Positions 1 to 6,199 of a stretch of 6,495 nucleotides of DNA are shown here, piece by piece. The notes below the pieces were generated by a model that did no database searches, was not told where the DNA came from, and saw only the letters and a program-made list of their open reading frames with translations. The position numbers and the translations under genes were made by a program. The DNA comes from Scalindua sp964437425. GTDB taxonomy: Bacteria; Planctomycetota; Brocadiia; Brocadiales; Scalinduaceae. Position 1 is the first letter of the stretch, and every line of letters starts with the position of its first letter. Location: positions 1 to 6,495 of the forward strand of contig CAYTGO010000104.1 of the NCBI GenBank assembly GCA_964437425.1, written 5' to 3'.

Positions 1-134
1 GATTAAATAGTGTAATGAAGAAGAAAGAGATCACGATTCAATTACATCTTGGAATGGGCAATAAGAGTACTACATTGTGGACGTGTGATCTATCAAAAGA
101 GTACGTAAGTATTAATGCTGACTATCATACATGA
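1..134 (+). CDS. argJ: ArgJ C-terminal end (bifunctional glutamate N-acetyltransferase / ornithine acetyltransferase), partial
   Basis: This is the last 43 codons of a gene that begins before the window. The frame starting at base 3 is open and ends at TGA 132-134. The translation ends in LWTCDLSKEYVSINADYHT, which closely matches the conserved ArgJ C-terminus (typically a WTCD..YEYV.INADYRT pattern). ArgJ moves the acetyl group from N-acetylornithine to glutamate in the cyclic arginine pathway. In some species it also makes N-acetylglutamate from acetyl-CoA. The catalytic Thr that follows autocleavage lies upstream, outside the window, so catalytic competence cannot be judged. The gene converges on the histidine kinase gene with only 15 bp between the stop codons, and I see no terminator hairpin there. 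The assignment rests on one short but distinctive motif. Confidence 0.82.
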   Translation, partial: LNSVMKKKEITIQLHLGMGNKSTTLWTCDLSKEYVSINADYHT

Positions 135-149
135 AGCTATTTTTAATGA

Positions 150-3035
150 TTACCCAATTACATCATTTATATGTTTTACCAACTCTAGTAGATCAAAAGG
201 TTTCCTTACAACTAAGTCTACTTTAAGTTCTTCATCCATCTCAGGATTAAATTCATCACCCCAGCCAGTGATAATACCGATTTTCGGACTCTTATCTAAA
301 CTATTCAAGACCTCAACCACATCATATCCGGAAACATTCGGCATGGCCAGGTCACACAATACAAGATCAAAATGTTCAGCCTTTATTAGATTTATAGCAT
401 CTGCACCATTATCAACGGTTTTAACCTTATGACCATCTTCTGAAAGAAATATATCCAGAATGTTGCATATATTCTCTTCATCATCTACCACCAGGATACG
501 TAGATTCTTTTTGTTTATTTTCTGGTTCGGTTCAGGAGCCGTTATTGGACCGACTGCTTTTTCGGTAACTGGAAATTGCAAGGTAAATGTACTGCCATTT
601 CCTATCTCGCTTCTCACCTCTATTCTACCACCGTGCCTGGTTACTATACCGTAAACCATACTCATGCCCAACCCGGTCCCTACCGGAGCCTTGGTGGTGA
701 AGAATGGATCAAATATATTGTTCTTCACATCCTCAGACATGCCCTCCCCAGTATCAGAGATGTCTATAAATACTGTATTTTCACTACACCATGAACCGAC
801 CGAGAGACTGCCGCCTCCAGGCATTGCATCAAGTGCATTGTTTATTATATTAATAAATACCTCTCTTATTTCTGTTGGATTACACAATATTGATGATACT
901 CTCTTCATCCCTTCCGTGTTCATCTGGTAGTTTATGCCCTTGGCCTGCGCCTCACTCTTCCACCTGGGCATTGTGAAATCAATTGACTGATTTATTAAGT
1001 CACATATATCATCAGTCTCGAAACCAGTATCATCTTTCTCTGTTTTGGTAAACGCGAGCATCCTGTTGGATATTTCAGCCCCATCCTTCACCGCTCTGAG
1101 CACGATATCAAACTCCTCAGCCAATTCTTTCTCCTCTGCGTATCTCATCTTTAGTATTTGTACTTTACCGGATACAATAGCGAGAATATTATTGAACTCA
1201 TGGGAGATACCGGCAGTTATTGTACCTATAGATTTTAGTTTGTCAGACTGTATGAGTGCCTGTCCCATCTTCTTTCGCTCGGTAATATCTTCTGCTATAC
1301 CAGCAATACGATAGACCTCTCCTTCTTTATTCCTAATTGGATAGCCACGGTCATAAATCCACCTGACTTCACCATCCGGTCTAATAATTCGAAATTCTTC
1401 AGAGTATTCCCCTTCAAACTGCCACCTTGAAAAGCTGTCAGCTACTCTCTGACGGTCATCAGGATGGATTGCATCCAACCAGCTCTTGGGGTTTTCATAA
1501 AAGCTCTGGCAAGTTCGTCCCCATATTTGTTCGTATGCAGGACTCGTATACAATAAATTTCCATCAGAATCCTCCATCCAGAAGACACTCGTAATATTTT
1601 CTGCCATCTCCCTCAACCGTAGTTCACTTTCCCTCAACTCATTCTCCATCTTCTTTCGATCGGTGATATCAAGAATAATAGCTACAAACACAGGAACAGA
1701 TTGAAAGATAGAAAGCTGAAGGTGTACCTCAACATCGTATAAAGAACCGTCTTTCCTTCGATGGGTTGTCGTAAACTGAGTTCTTTCTTGTTTACCAGTC
1801 CGCAGAGGTTCGACCATTTTCGCAAATGACTCAACCGTAAATTCAGGTTTGAGGGCCAAAGGAGTAAGTCTGCTGAGCTCTTCCATAGAATAACCCAGGT
1901 TCAGCCTTGCGCCTTTGTTGACGTGAATAAATAGAAGAGTTTTGTCATCGAATATGTAAATTTCATTCAATGATTCCTCAAGTATATTAGCAAAACCTGT
2001 AGTCCTTTCTTCAGCCTTCTCCCGCTCGACAATTTCAATTCTAAGCTGTTCATTAGACTCATTCAGATTAGCGGTACGCTCAATTACACGCGACTCCAGC
2101 TCTTCATTCAGTTCTTTCAATTTACTCTCGGCCGTCTTACGCTCACTGAGTGCCCCCATAAGAAACAAAGACACAATGGCCAGGACGGCTACGTATGTTT
2201 GTAATAACAATAGAGAGTCATTTGTTATTTCCATGACAAATGGGCCTTGACCGTTAACCGTAAACAATACTGCAATTACACTGTTGATCAGAACTGTGTT
2301 GGTTGCTCCCAACCGTCCAAACAGGAAAGTTGATAACACAATAATGGGTATGGTCAAATATTCCAACCGATTTAATAATACAAATGTGCTTTGTTCTGAT
2401 ATTCCATATGTAATGTACAATACACCCAGCAAAATGGTCAATACGAAACAAGCTAGTAAGTATTGGTGATATTTCCAGTTGATTGGTGTTTCTTTAACCC
2501 AGGCTAGTACAACAGGTGCTATGACAAGAGCACCTACTGCATCACCAACCCACCACGTCCACCAGGTATATCCAAAACTACTCCAAGCTACAACATCTCC
2601 CGCGCAAACGCAGGATACTCCAATCGTTGCACTTATTATGGTAGCCACCGTTGCCATAAAGAATACAAATTTAAACACATTATGAGCTCGGGAGAAAGGA
2701 TCATTAGTTCCGGCAAATCTAAGGATGAAAAAAGCTCCAACGATAGCTTCAAGTACATTGCCCGTCCCTATACCTAAGGACATCAGAACCGATGTAGTAG
2801 ATGGAATGTCATGCCAGGCAAACGTTAAGACATTTATCAAAAAGGCGCCTATGAAGATTCCAGGCCAGACTCGGTAGCCCCACAGAAGAATAACTGCTAT
2901 TGCAAAACCTGTGGGAGGCCACACAGGAGAGGCGTTGGTTTGCTTAAATGCCATCAACAATCCAAGTTTGGCTAATATGAAATAGACAACAACAATAATG
3001 AGAATTTTTATCAGGTAGGATTTGTTAATTGACAT
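150..3035 (-). CDS. MASE1-PAS-PAS hybrid sensor histidine kinase with C-terminal receiver domain
   Basis: This is a membrane-bound hybrid histidine kinase of 961 aa from the ATG at 3035. Domains in order: a hydrophobic N-terminus with about eight membrane segments (residues ~5-295) carrying the MASE1 signature SPVWPPTGFA and WPGIFIGAFL; a charged linker likely to be coiled coil (~297-345); two PAS/PAC domains (~346-460 and ~472-590), ending in DITDRKK and DITERKK; a HisKA domain with phospho-acceptor His612 in SHEFNN; an ATPase domain with N-box Asn729/Asn733, DTGEGM (761-766), DPFFTTK (776-782) and GTGLGM (786-791); and a receiver domain (~847-960) with Asp851/Asp852, phospho-acceptor Asp895, Thr923 and Lys945. 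All key residues are present, so both kinase and receiver should be active. No DNA-binding or Hpt domain follows, so the output partner is encoded elsewhere. The frame stays open upstream to an ATG at 3155 that would overlap the cytochrome gene. I prefer 3035 because MASE1 begins right after it and the extra 40 residues are polar and unlike the family. Neither start has a clear Shine-Dalgarno. The MASE1 ligand is unknown here. Confidence 0.93.
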   Translation of the reverse strand: MSINKSYLIKILIIVVVYFILAKLGLLMAFKQTNASPVWPPTGFAIAVILLWGYRVWPGIFIGAFLINVLTFAWHDIPSTTSVLMSLGIGTGNVLEAIVGAFFILRFAGTNDPFSRAHNVFKFVFFMATVATIISATIGVSCVCAGDVVAWSSFGYTWWTWWVGDAVGALVIAPVVLAWVKETPINWKYHQYLLACFVLTILLGVLYITYGISEQSTFVLLNRLEYLTIPIIVLSTFLFGRLGATNTVLINSVIAVLFTVNGQGPFVMEITNDSLLLLQTYVAVLAIVSLFLMGALSERKTAESKLKELNEELESRVIERTANLNESNEQLRIEIVEREKAEERTTGFANILEESLNEIYIFDDKTLLFIHVNKGARLNLGYSMEELSRLTPLALKPEFTVESFAKMVEPLRTGKQERTQFTTTHRRKDGSLYDVEVHLQLSIFQSVPVFVAIILDITDRKKMENELRESELRLREMAENITSVFWMEDSDGNLLYTSPAYEQIWGRTCQSFYENPKSWLDAIHPDDRQRVADSFSRWQFEGEYSEEFRIIRPDGEVRWIYDRGYPIRNKEGEVYRIAGIAEDITERKKMGQALIQSDKLKSIGTITAGISHEFNNILAIVSGKVQILKMRYAEEKELAEEFDIVLRAVKDGAEISNRMLAFTKTEKDDTGFETDDICDLINQSIDFTMPRWKSEAQAKGINYQMNTEGMKRVSSILCNPTEIREVFINIINNALDAMPGGGSLSVGSWCSENTVFIDISDTGEGMSEDVKNNIFDPFFTTKAPVGTGLGMSMVYGIVTRHGGRIEVRSEIGNGSTFTLQFPVTEKAVGPITAPEPNQKINKKNLRILVVDDEENICNILDIFLSEDGHKVKTVDNGADAINLIKAEHFDLVLCDLAMPNVSGYDVVEVLNSLDKSPKIGIITGWGDEFNPEMDEELKVDLVVRKPFDLLELVKHINDVIG

Positions 3036-3135
3036 GATTTTAAGTTGGTGATTATACTTTTTATCTAACTTCCAACACTTCGTGACATCAATGTGGTGAA
3101 TTGCTCGTTCATATCCTATTCTCAGATTGCCCCCC
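3036..3135 (-). promoter_or_regulatory. Cytochrome-kinase intergenic spacer with possible -10 box
   Basis: This 100-bp spacer separates the cytochrome stop (3136-3138) from the preferred kinase start. On the minus strand a perfect TATAAT lies at 3056-3051, 15 bases before the kinase ATG. No good -35 hexamer is found at 16-18 bp: the nearest candidates read like GTGTTG or AGTGTT. A run of seven Gs sits right after the cytochrome stop. No terminator hairpin is visible, so read-through from the cytochrome gene is the simplest model, with a weak internal promoter possible. Confidence 0.25.
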
Positions 3136-3702
3136 CTATTGACACATAAGGGCATTCAGAACGTTTTCACCACGAGCGTTCAGTTTAAATTGTTTCTTTT
3201 CAACGTGACATTTCAGGCACCTTTCATTACCCGTTTCAACCCAATTTTCTGCTAACATTGAAATTTTTGCCGTCTCTCCTCGAGAAGTAAGAATATGTCT
3301 CCCTTTGTGACAGAAATTACATTCTACATCCATCATTTCAGACAGCCTGAACATATTAACAGCAATTTCAAATCTACCTGCAAAATGTTCCTTATCGGCA
3401 TGGCAATATTCGCACTTTACATCAATCGCAATTGCAGCCTTCATATCGACTCTTGCCTTATCTCCTTTTTTCGTAAAATCAGTTACATCATTATTATGGC
3501 ATGTAGTGCATTTCCCTCCAAAAAGGAGAGCAACTTCTTTTCTGCATTGCTGGCTTTTTTCTTCTCTACTTCCTTTCAGGTAAGACTCTTCTAATTTCTC
3601 AGATTCCAGAGATTCCAATTGCCCCGCTCCTGTTAATCCGGACGAGAGAACTATTAGAAAAGCTATACTAAACACATTAATAATTTTCATTTTGTTTAAC
3701 AT
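3136..3702 (-). CDS. Secreted tetrahaem c-type cytochrome with repeated CxxCH/Met modules
   Basis: This 188-aa protein starts with a signal peptide (KMKIINVFSIAFLIVLSSG, residues ~4-22), so it acts in the periplasm or an equivalent compartment. Four CxxCH haem c sites follow: CTTCH (65-69), CEYCH (97-101), CNFCH (128-132) and CLKCH (162-166), spaced 31-34 residues apart. Between them is a recurring G-x(6-7)-M pattern with Met87, Met117, Met149 and Met186. Three of these Met lie 10-13 residues before the next CxxCH, as in reaction-centre-type tetrahaem cytochromes, where a preceding Met is the sixth iron ligand. Extra His residues (His107, His136) could also be ligands. Cys53 and Cys187 are outside haem motifs. 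The ATG at 3702 is favoured because AAGGG precedes it by 9 bases; a second ATG at 3690 lacks that spacing. The gene lies upstream of, and in the same direction as, the sensor kinase. I do not recognise a named family. Its role is probably electron transfer or redox sensing, and its partner is unknown. Confidence 0.9.
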   Translation of the reverse strand: MLNKMKIINVFSIAFLIVLSSGLTGAGQLESLESEKLEESYLKGSREEKSQQCRKEVALLFGGKCTTCHNNDVTDFTKKGDKARVDMKAAIAIDVKCEYCHADKEHFAGRFEIAVNMFRLSEMMDVECNFCHKGRHILTSRGETAKISMLAENWVETGNERCLKCHVEKKQFKLNARGENVLNALMCQ

Positions 3703-3717
3703 TTGTATTTACCCTTA
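3703..3717 (-). promoter_or_regulatory. Shine-Dalgarno for the cytochrome gene
   Basis: On the minus strand AAGGG, within AATAAGGGTAAATACAA, ends 9 bases before the ATG at 3702. It is the only clear Shine-Dalgarno among the gene starts seen in this window, and it decides the start in favour of 3702 over 3690. Confidence 0.6.
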
Positions 3718-3808
3718 TTTTTAATGATGTTTCGGTTTTAAATACAATCAACTGAGATTAGCATGCTTAATAAATTATCCTTCCTCTTCAATATCTTTAG
3801 GATGATAA

Positions 3809-3838
3809 TTAACTTTTGTAAACAATGTCAAGTATAAT
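3809..3838 (+). promoter_or_regulatory. Candidate distal promoter toward the mnmE-like gene
   Basis: A perfect TATAAT lies at 3833-3838, with TTAACT (4 of 6 matches to TTGACA) at 3809-3814 and an 18-bp spacer. Transcription would start near 3845, giving a leader of about 140 bases before the GTG at 3986. AT-rich DNA makes chance matches likely. Confidence 0.35.
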
Positions 3839-3915
3839 CAGTATCTTTGAAAGCAGAAAACGCAACAGATCGTACCATTACACACTTTTCAGAGTCATTC
3901 AAATATTTCAGACAG

Positions 3916-3927
3916 GTTCAATTGAAC
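3916..3927. repeat. Perfect 12-bp palindrome, candidate operator
   Basis: GTTCAATTGAAC is a perfect palindrome. It ends 22 bases before the candidate -35 box at 3950, a position suited to a dimeric regulator acting on the proximal promoter. No second copy was noticed in the window, and no regulator gene is present, so an operator function is a guess. Confidence 0.3.
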
Positions 3928-3949
3928 AATCGGACACAAACATTTTTCA

Positions 3950-3979
3950 TTGTCAAGGTTCTCAGACCCTTTATATAAT
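3950..3979 (+). promoter_or_regulatory. Candidate proximal sigma-70-type promoter for the mnmE-like gene
   Basis: TTGTCA (5 of 6 matches to TTGACA) at 3950-3955, an 18-bp spacer and a perfect TATAAT at 3974-3979. The -10 box ends 6 bases before the GTG start at 3986, so the expected first transcribed base coincides with the start codon and the mRNA would be leaderless. The absence of any Shine-Dalgarno before the GTG agrees with this. Confidence 0.5.
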
Positions 3980-3985
3980 ATCAAC

Positions 3986-5272
3986 GTGAAAAAAGAAACC
4001 ATTGCATCTATCACTACACCAATCGGTGAAGGAGGAATCGGCGTAATACATGTCTCCGGGCCAGACTCCCTTGAAATCGTAAATGCGGTGTTCAAGGGAA
4101 AGAAACTGAAAGACCTGAGAAAAGCTGAATCAAAAAAGCTCTATTACGGCGATATTCATTCAAACAGTTCAACAGTTGACGAAGTAATCGTAAACGTGCT
4201 CAGAGAGCAGGACAGTTTTACCGGAGAAGATATGGTAGAAGTTAATTGCCACGGTGGAATCCTTGCAGTAAAGAAGACACTTGAATGTGTGGTCTCTGCA
4301 GGAGCAATGGAGGTTCACTGGAAAGAGCTGGCCGCCCGCCCCCTATCAAACAAAAAGATCGACCTTATTCAGGAAGAAGCTCTGCTGGGAATACCCAAAG
4401 CAAAAACTAAATTAGGGGTCAAGGTCCTTCTCGACCAATATAATGGAGCACTGTCCTCTTTCATACAGGAAACAGTTGAACAGATTGAAAAATGTGAAAA
4501 TAACAGAGAACTGTTAAATGATATCAATAGCAAATTAAGAGAGATACTGACAACCGCATCCTTCGGCTGTGCAATCACTTCACCACAAAAACTGATCATT
4601 ACCGGTAAACCGAATGCGGGTAAATCTACGTTAATTAACGCACTGCTGAAAGAGGACAGATTAATCACGCACGAAGAACCGGGTACCACAAGAGACGCGA
4701 TTGATGAAATGATCTCAATTGACAACATACCATTAACAATAATAGATACTGCCGGTATAAGAGAGACTGATCACGAAGTAGAAAAACTTGGTGTCCTGGA
4801 AAGCAAGAAACAGTTAAGAGATGCAGACAAGATAATTATTGTGTTTGACAGTTCCAAACCTGTAGAAAAAGAGGATAGAGAGATAGTAAAATTTATTGAA
4901 GAACTTGAGTTACAGAACACTGATAAAAATGTTTCTATCTTCCCGGTATTGAATAAAGCAGATCTGCCCGGTAAATTAGATCTGAAAACAGTTGAGGGAA
5001 AAACCTTTGAACCGATGTGCCAGGTATCCGCATTAAATGGTGATGGGCTCTCCACCCTGGAAGAAAATCTGATCTCAGAGTTTAAAGAGTTTACAAAATA
5101 CACACCTGAAAGGCCCATAATATTCACCAGACGACAACAGGAATATTTATCCAGGTCCCTACATGTATCAAAGCAATGCATACAACTTGCTAACGAGGAA
5201 AAGAATTATTCAGTGCTCTTAAATGACCTGAAGCAAAATCTTTTTGACTGTATTGACGATTCTCAATCGTAG
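3986..5272 (+). CDS. mnmE: MnmE/TrmE-type tRNA modification GTPase, divergent and lacking the C-terminal FCIGK motif
   Basis: MnmE works with MnmG in the cytoplasm to place the (carboxymethyl)aminomethyl group on wobble uridine of certain tRNAs. This 428-aa protein keeps the folate-binding N-terminal fold (TPIGEGGIGVIHVSG at 11-25, SFTGEDMVEVNCHGG near 77-91) and a full G domain: GKPNAGKS (207-214), GTTRD (233-237), DTAGIRET (254-261), NKAD (323-326) and SAL (348-350). Two family hallmarks are absent or unrecognisable. The PGEFT.RAFLNGK.DL segment reads ELAARPLSNKKIDL, and the protein stops after NLFDCIDDSQS with no FCIGK cysteine motif, about 20 residues short of the usual end. I checked the two other forward frames past the stop and saw no lost tail, so a simple frameshift does not explain it. 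Start: the GTG at 3986 places the family's N-terminus correctly. A TTG at 3950 is in frame, but it overlaps the putative promoter. It could be a lineage-specific MnmE or a paralogue with altered function. Confidence 0.87.
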   Translation: MKKETIASITTPIGEGGIGVIHVSGPDSLEIVNAVFKGKKLKDLRKAESKKLYYGDIHSNSSTVDEVIVNVLREQDSFTGEDMVEVNCHGGILAVKKTLECVVSAGAMEVHWKELAARPLSNKKIDLIQEEALLGIPKAKTKLGVKVLLDQYNGALSSFIQETVEQIEKCENNRELLNDINSKLREILTTASFGCAITSPQKLIITGKPNAGKSTLINALLKEDRLITHEEPGTTRDAIDEMISIDNIPLTIIDTAGIRETDHEVEKLGVLESKKQLRDADKIIIVFDSSKPVEKEDREIVKFIEELELQNTDKNVSIFPVLNKADLPGKLDLKTVEGKTFEPMCQVSALNGDGLSTLEENLISEFKEFTKYTPERPIIFTRRQQEYLSRSLHVSKQCIQLANEEKNYSVLLNDLKQNLFDCIDDSQS

Positions 5273-5273
5273 C

Positions 5274-5291
5274 GGAAACCTTTAGGTTTCC
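5274..5291. terminator. Hairpin just after mnmE stop, possible terminator
   Basis: GGAAACC-TTTA-GGTTTCC is a perfect 7-bp stem with a 4-base loop, starting one base after the TAG of the mnmE-like gene. Neither strand has a U-run directly after the stem, so it is not a classical intrinsic terminator. It may protect the 3' end or act with a factor. Its position between convergent genes supports a 3'-end role. Confidence 0.45.
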
Positions 5292-5324
5292 ATATCCATG
5301 GGTTGCTCTATTGCAGTTTCTTTT

Positions 5325-5353
5325 GATTCGTGTCAATCTGTGCAATTCGTGTC
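5325..5353. repeat. Three tandem degenerate ~10-bp units (AATTCGTGTC type)
   Basis: The units are GATTCGTGTC (5325-5334), AATCTGTGC (5335-5343) and AATTCGTGTC (5344-5353), immediately before the stop codon of the uracil-DNA glycosylase gene on the other strand. On the minus strand they read as repeated GACACGAAT-like words. From memory, similar ATTCGTGT/ACACGAAT words are common short dispersed repeats between genes in several bacterial groups. I could not check this genome for other copies. Confidence 0.55.
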
Positions 5354-5357
5354 TGGA

Positions 5358-6161
5358 TCATTCCTTCAGAAAATCCCTAACTTTCTTTATGTCAGCCCAT
5401 ACTTTTTTCTTGTCGTCTGGATTCCTCAGTAAATAAGCAGGATGATAGGTTGCCAGGAATTTTGTACTCTGATATTCAAAGAATCTCCCTCGCAGTTTAC
5501 CAATAGTCTCTTTCGTATCCAGCAGTCTCTGTGCGGCAAACGTACCCAACGCGCATATTATCTTTGGGCGTATTATCTCAATCTGCCTGATTAAATGCGG
5601 CGAACACATAACTATCTCATTTGCGTTGGGATTTCTATTATCCGGCGGACGGCATTTAAGGATATTGGCAATGTATACATCACCCCTCTTCATGCCTATC
5701 GATTCTATAATCTTAGTTAGCAGCTGCCCCGCTTTCCCGACAAATGGTTCTCCCTGTACATCCTCGTAATAACCTGGAGCCTCTCCAACAAACATAAGAT
5801 CCGCATCCGGATTCCCGACCCCGAAAACCACATTTGTTCTATTCTTACACAACTCACACTGTGCACATTTATTTACCTGCTCTTCTAATTTACCAAGCGC
5901 CTCAATCTTTTCTGATTTGCTCAATTCAACCTTTGTCTCTTCATTGTAAGTATCAAGGTTCTCGCAAACAGATTCCGGAGCGGGAGGTTGAGAGATTACG
6001 TCCTCTTCATAAGACATCGGGTTTTTAATTACAGGATCTAACTGCAGGTAATCCACACCTAACTTTTTTTCTAGATCTACCTTATCGGAAAGACCTTTTA
6101 GCAAAGATACCACCTCTGCCTTTGCTTCCTGCAATTTTGATTGTTGACGTGATGAACTCAT
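5358..6161 (-). CDS. Family 4 (UdgA-like) iron-sulfur uracil-DNA glycosylase
   Basis: This 267-aa enzyme would remove uracil from DNA to begin base excision repair. The catalytic domain spans residues ~95-267. It carries the family 4 motifs GEAPGYYED (126-134), PFVGKAGQLL (139-148), NILKCRPPDNRNP (~166-178) and the C-terminal HPAYLLRNP with His240. Cysteines for a [4Fe-4S] cluster are visible: the Cys99-x2-Cys102-x2-Cys105 cluster, Cys170, and Cys186, 15 residues further on. Residues 1 to ~90 form a charged, probably poorly structured N-terminal extension not needed by minimal family 4 enzymes of about 200 aa. The frame extends upstream to a TTG at 6182 inside a hairpin; the ATG at 6161 is the better start, though it has no Shine-Dalgarno. 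The gene faces the mnmE-like gene across 85 bp and diverges from thiS. Related SPO1 DNA-polymerase-like domains share this fold, so exact substrate range is inferred. Confidence 0.93.
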   Translation of the reverse strand: MSSSRQQSKLQEAKAEVVSLLKGLSDKVDLEKKLGVDYLQLDPVIKNPMSYEEDVISQPPAPESVCENLDTYNEETKVELSKSEKIEALGKLEEQVNKCAQCELCKNRTNVVFGVGNPDADLMFVGEAPGYYEDVQGEPFVGKAGQLLTKIIESIGMKRGDVYIANILKCRPPDNRNPNANEIVMCSPHLIRQIEIIRPKIICALGTFAAQRLLDTKETIGKLRGRFFEYQSTKFLATYHPAYLLRNPDDKKKVWADIKKVRDFLKE

Positions 6162-6163
6162 AT

Positions 6164-6191
6164 AACAATATTGTTGCGGCAAGGCCGCAAC
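6164..6191. repeat. Overlapping palindrome and GC-rich hairpin upstream of the uracil-DNA glycosylase gene
   Basis: AACAATATTGTT (6164-6175) is a perfect 12-bp palindrome. It overlaps a perfect 8-bp stem with a 3-base loop, GTTGCGGC-AAG-GCCGCAAC (6173-6191). Both lie just before the glycosylase ATG on the minus strand, so they would sit in its 5' leader or promoter. The two structures share the GTT at 6173-6175, so they would compete with each other. Confidence 0.5.
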
Positions 6192-6199
6192 CAGGATTG

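Larger units (their letters stand above)
3703..3985. promoter_or_regulatory. Divergent intergenic region between the cytochrome and mnmE-like genes
   Basis: This AT-rich stretch of about 280 bp lies between two divergent genes and shows no credible reading frame of its own. It holds two candidate plus-strand promoters and a 12-bp palindrome, listed separately. On the minus strand I find no convincing -35/-10 pair for the cytochrome gene. TTGATT followed by AT-rich DNA is the best partial match. No riboswitch-like conserved core or long hairpin is visible. Confidence 0.5.

Noticed and set aside
115..432. Plus-strand open frame opposite the kinase receiver domain
   Set aside because: It is antisense to a region with strong receiver motifs, resembles no known protein, and overlaps the argJ end. 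It is a shadow frame, as are those at 460-930, 1045-1314, 2284-2685 and 3295-3594.
4369..4728. Minus-strand open frame within the mnmE-like gene
   Set aside because: It lies opposite the Walker A and GTTRD motifs of a clear coding frame and has no recognisable motif or start signal. The frame at 4771-5181 is rejected for the same reason.
5273..5420. Frameshifted C-terminal tail of the mnmE-like gene
   Set aside because: I translated the two other forward frames past the stop and found no FCIGK-like ending, so a simple frameshift does not explain the short C-terminus.
5834..6028. Plus-strand open frame of 64 codons opposite the glycosylase N-terminal region
   Set aside because: It is antisense to a well-supported gene, of low complexity and with no ribosome binding site.
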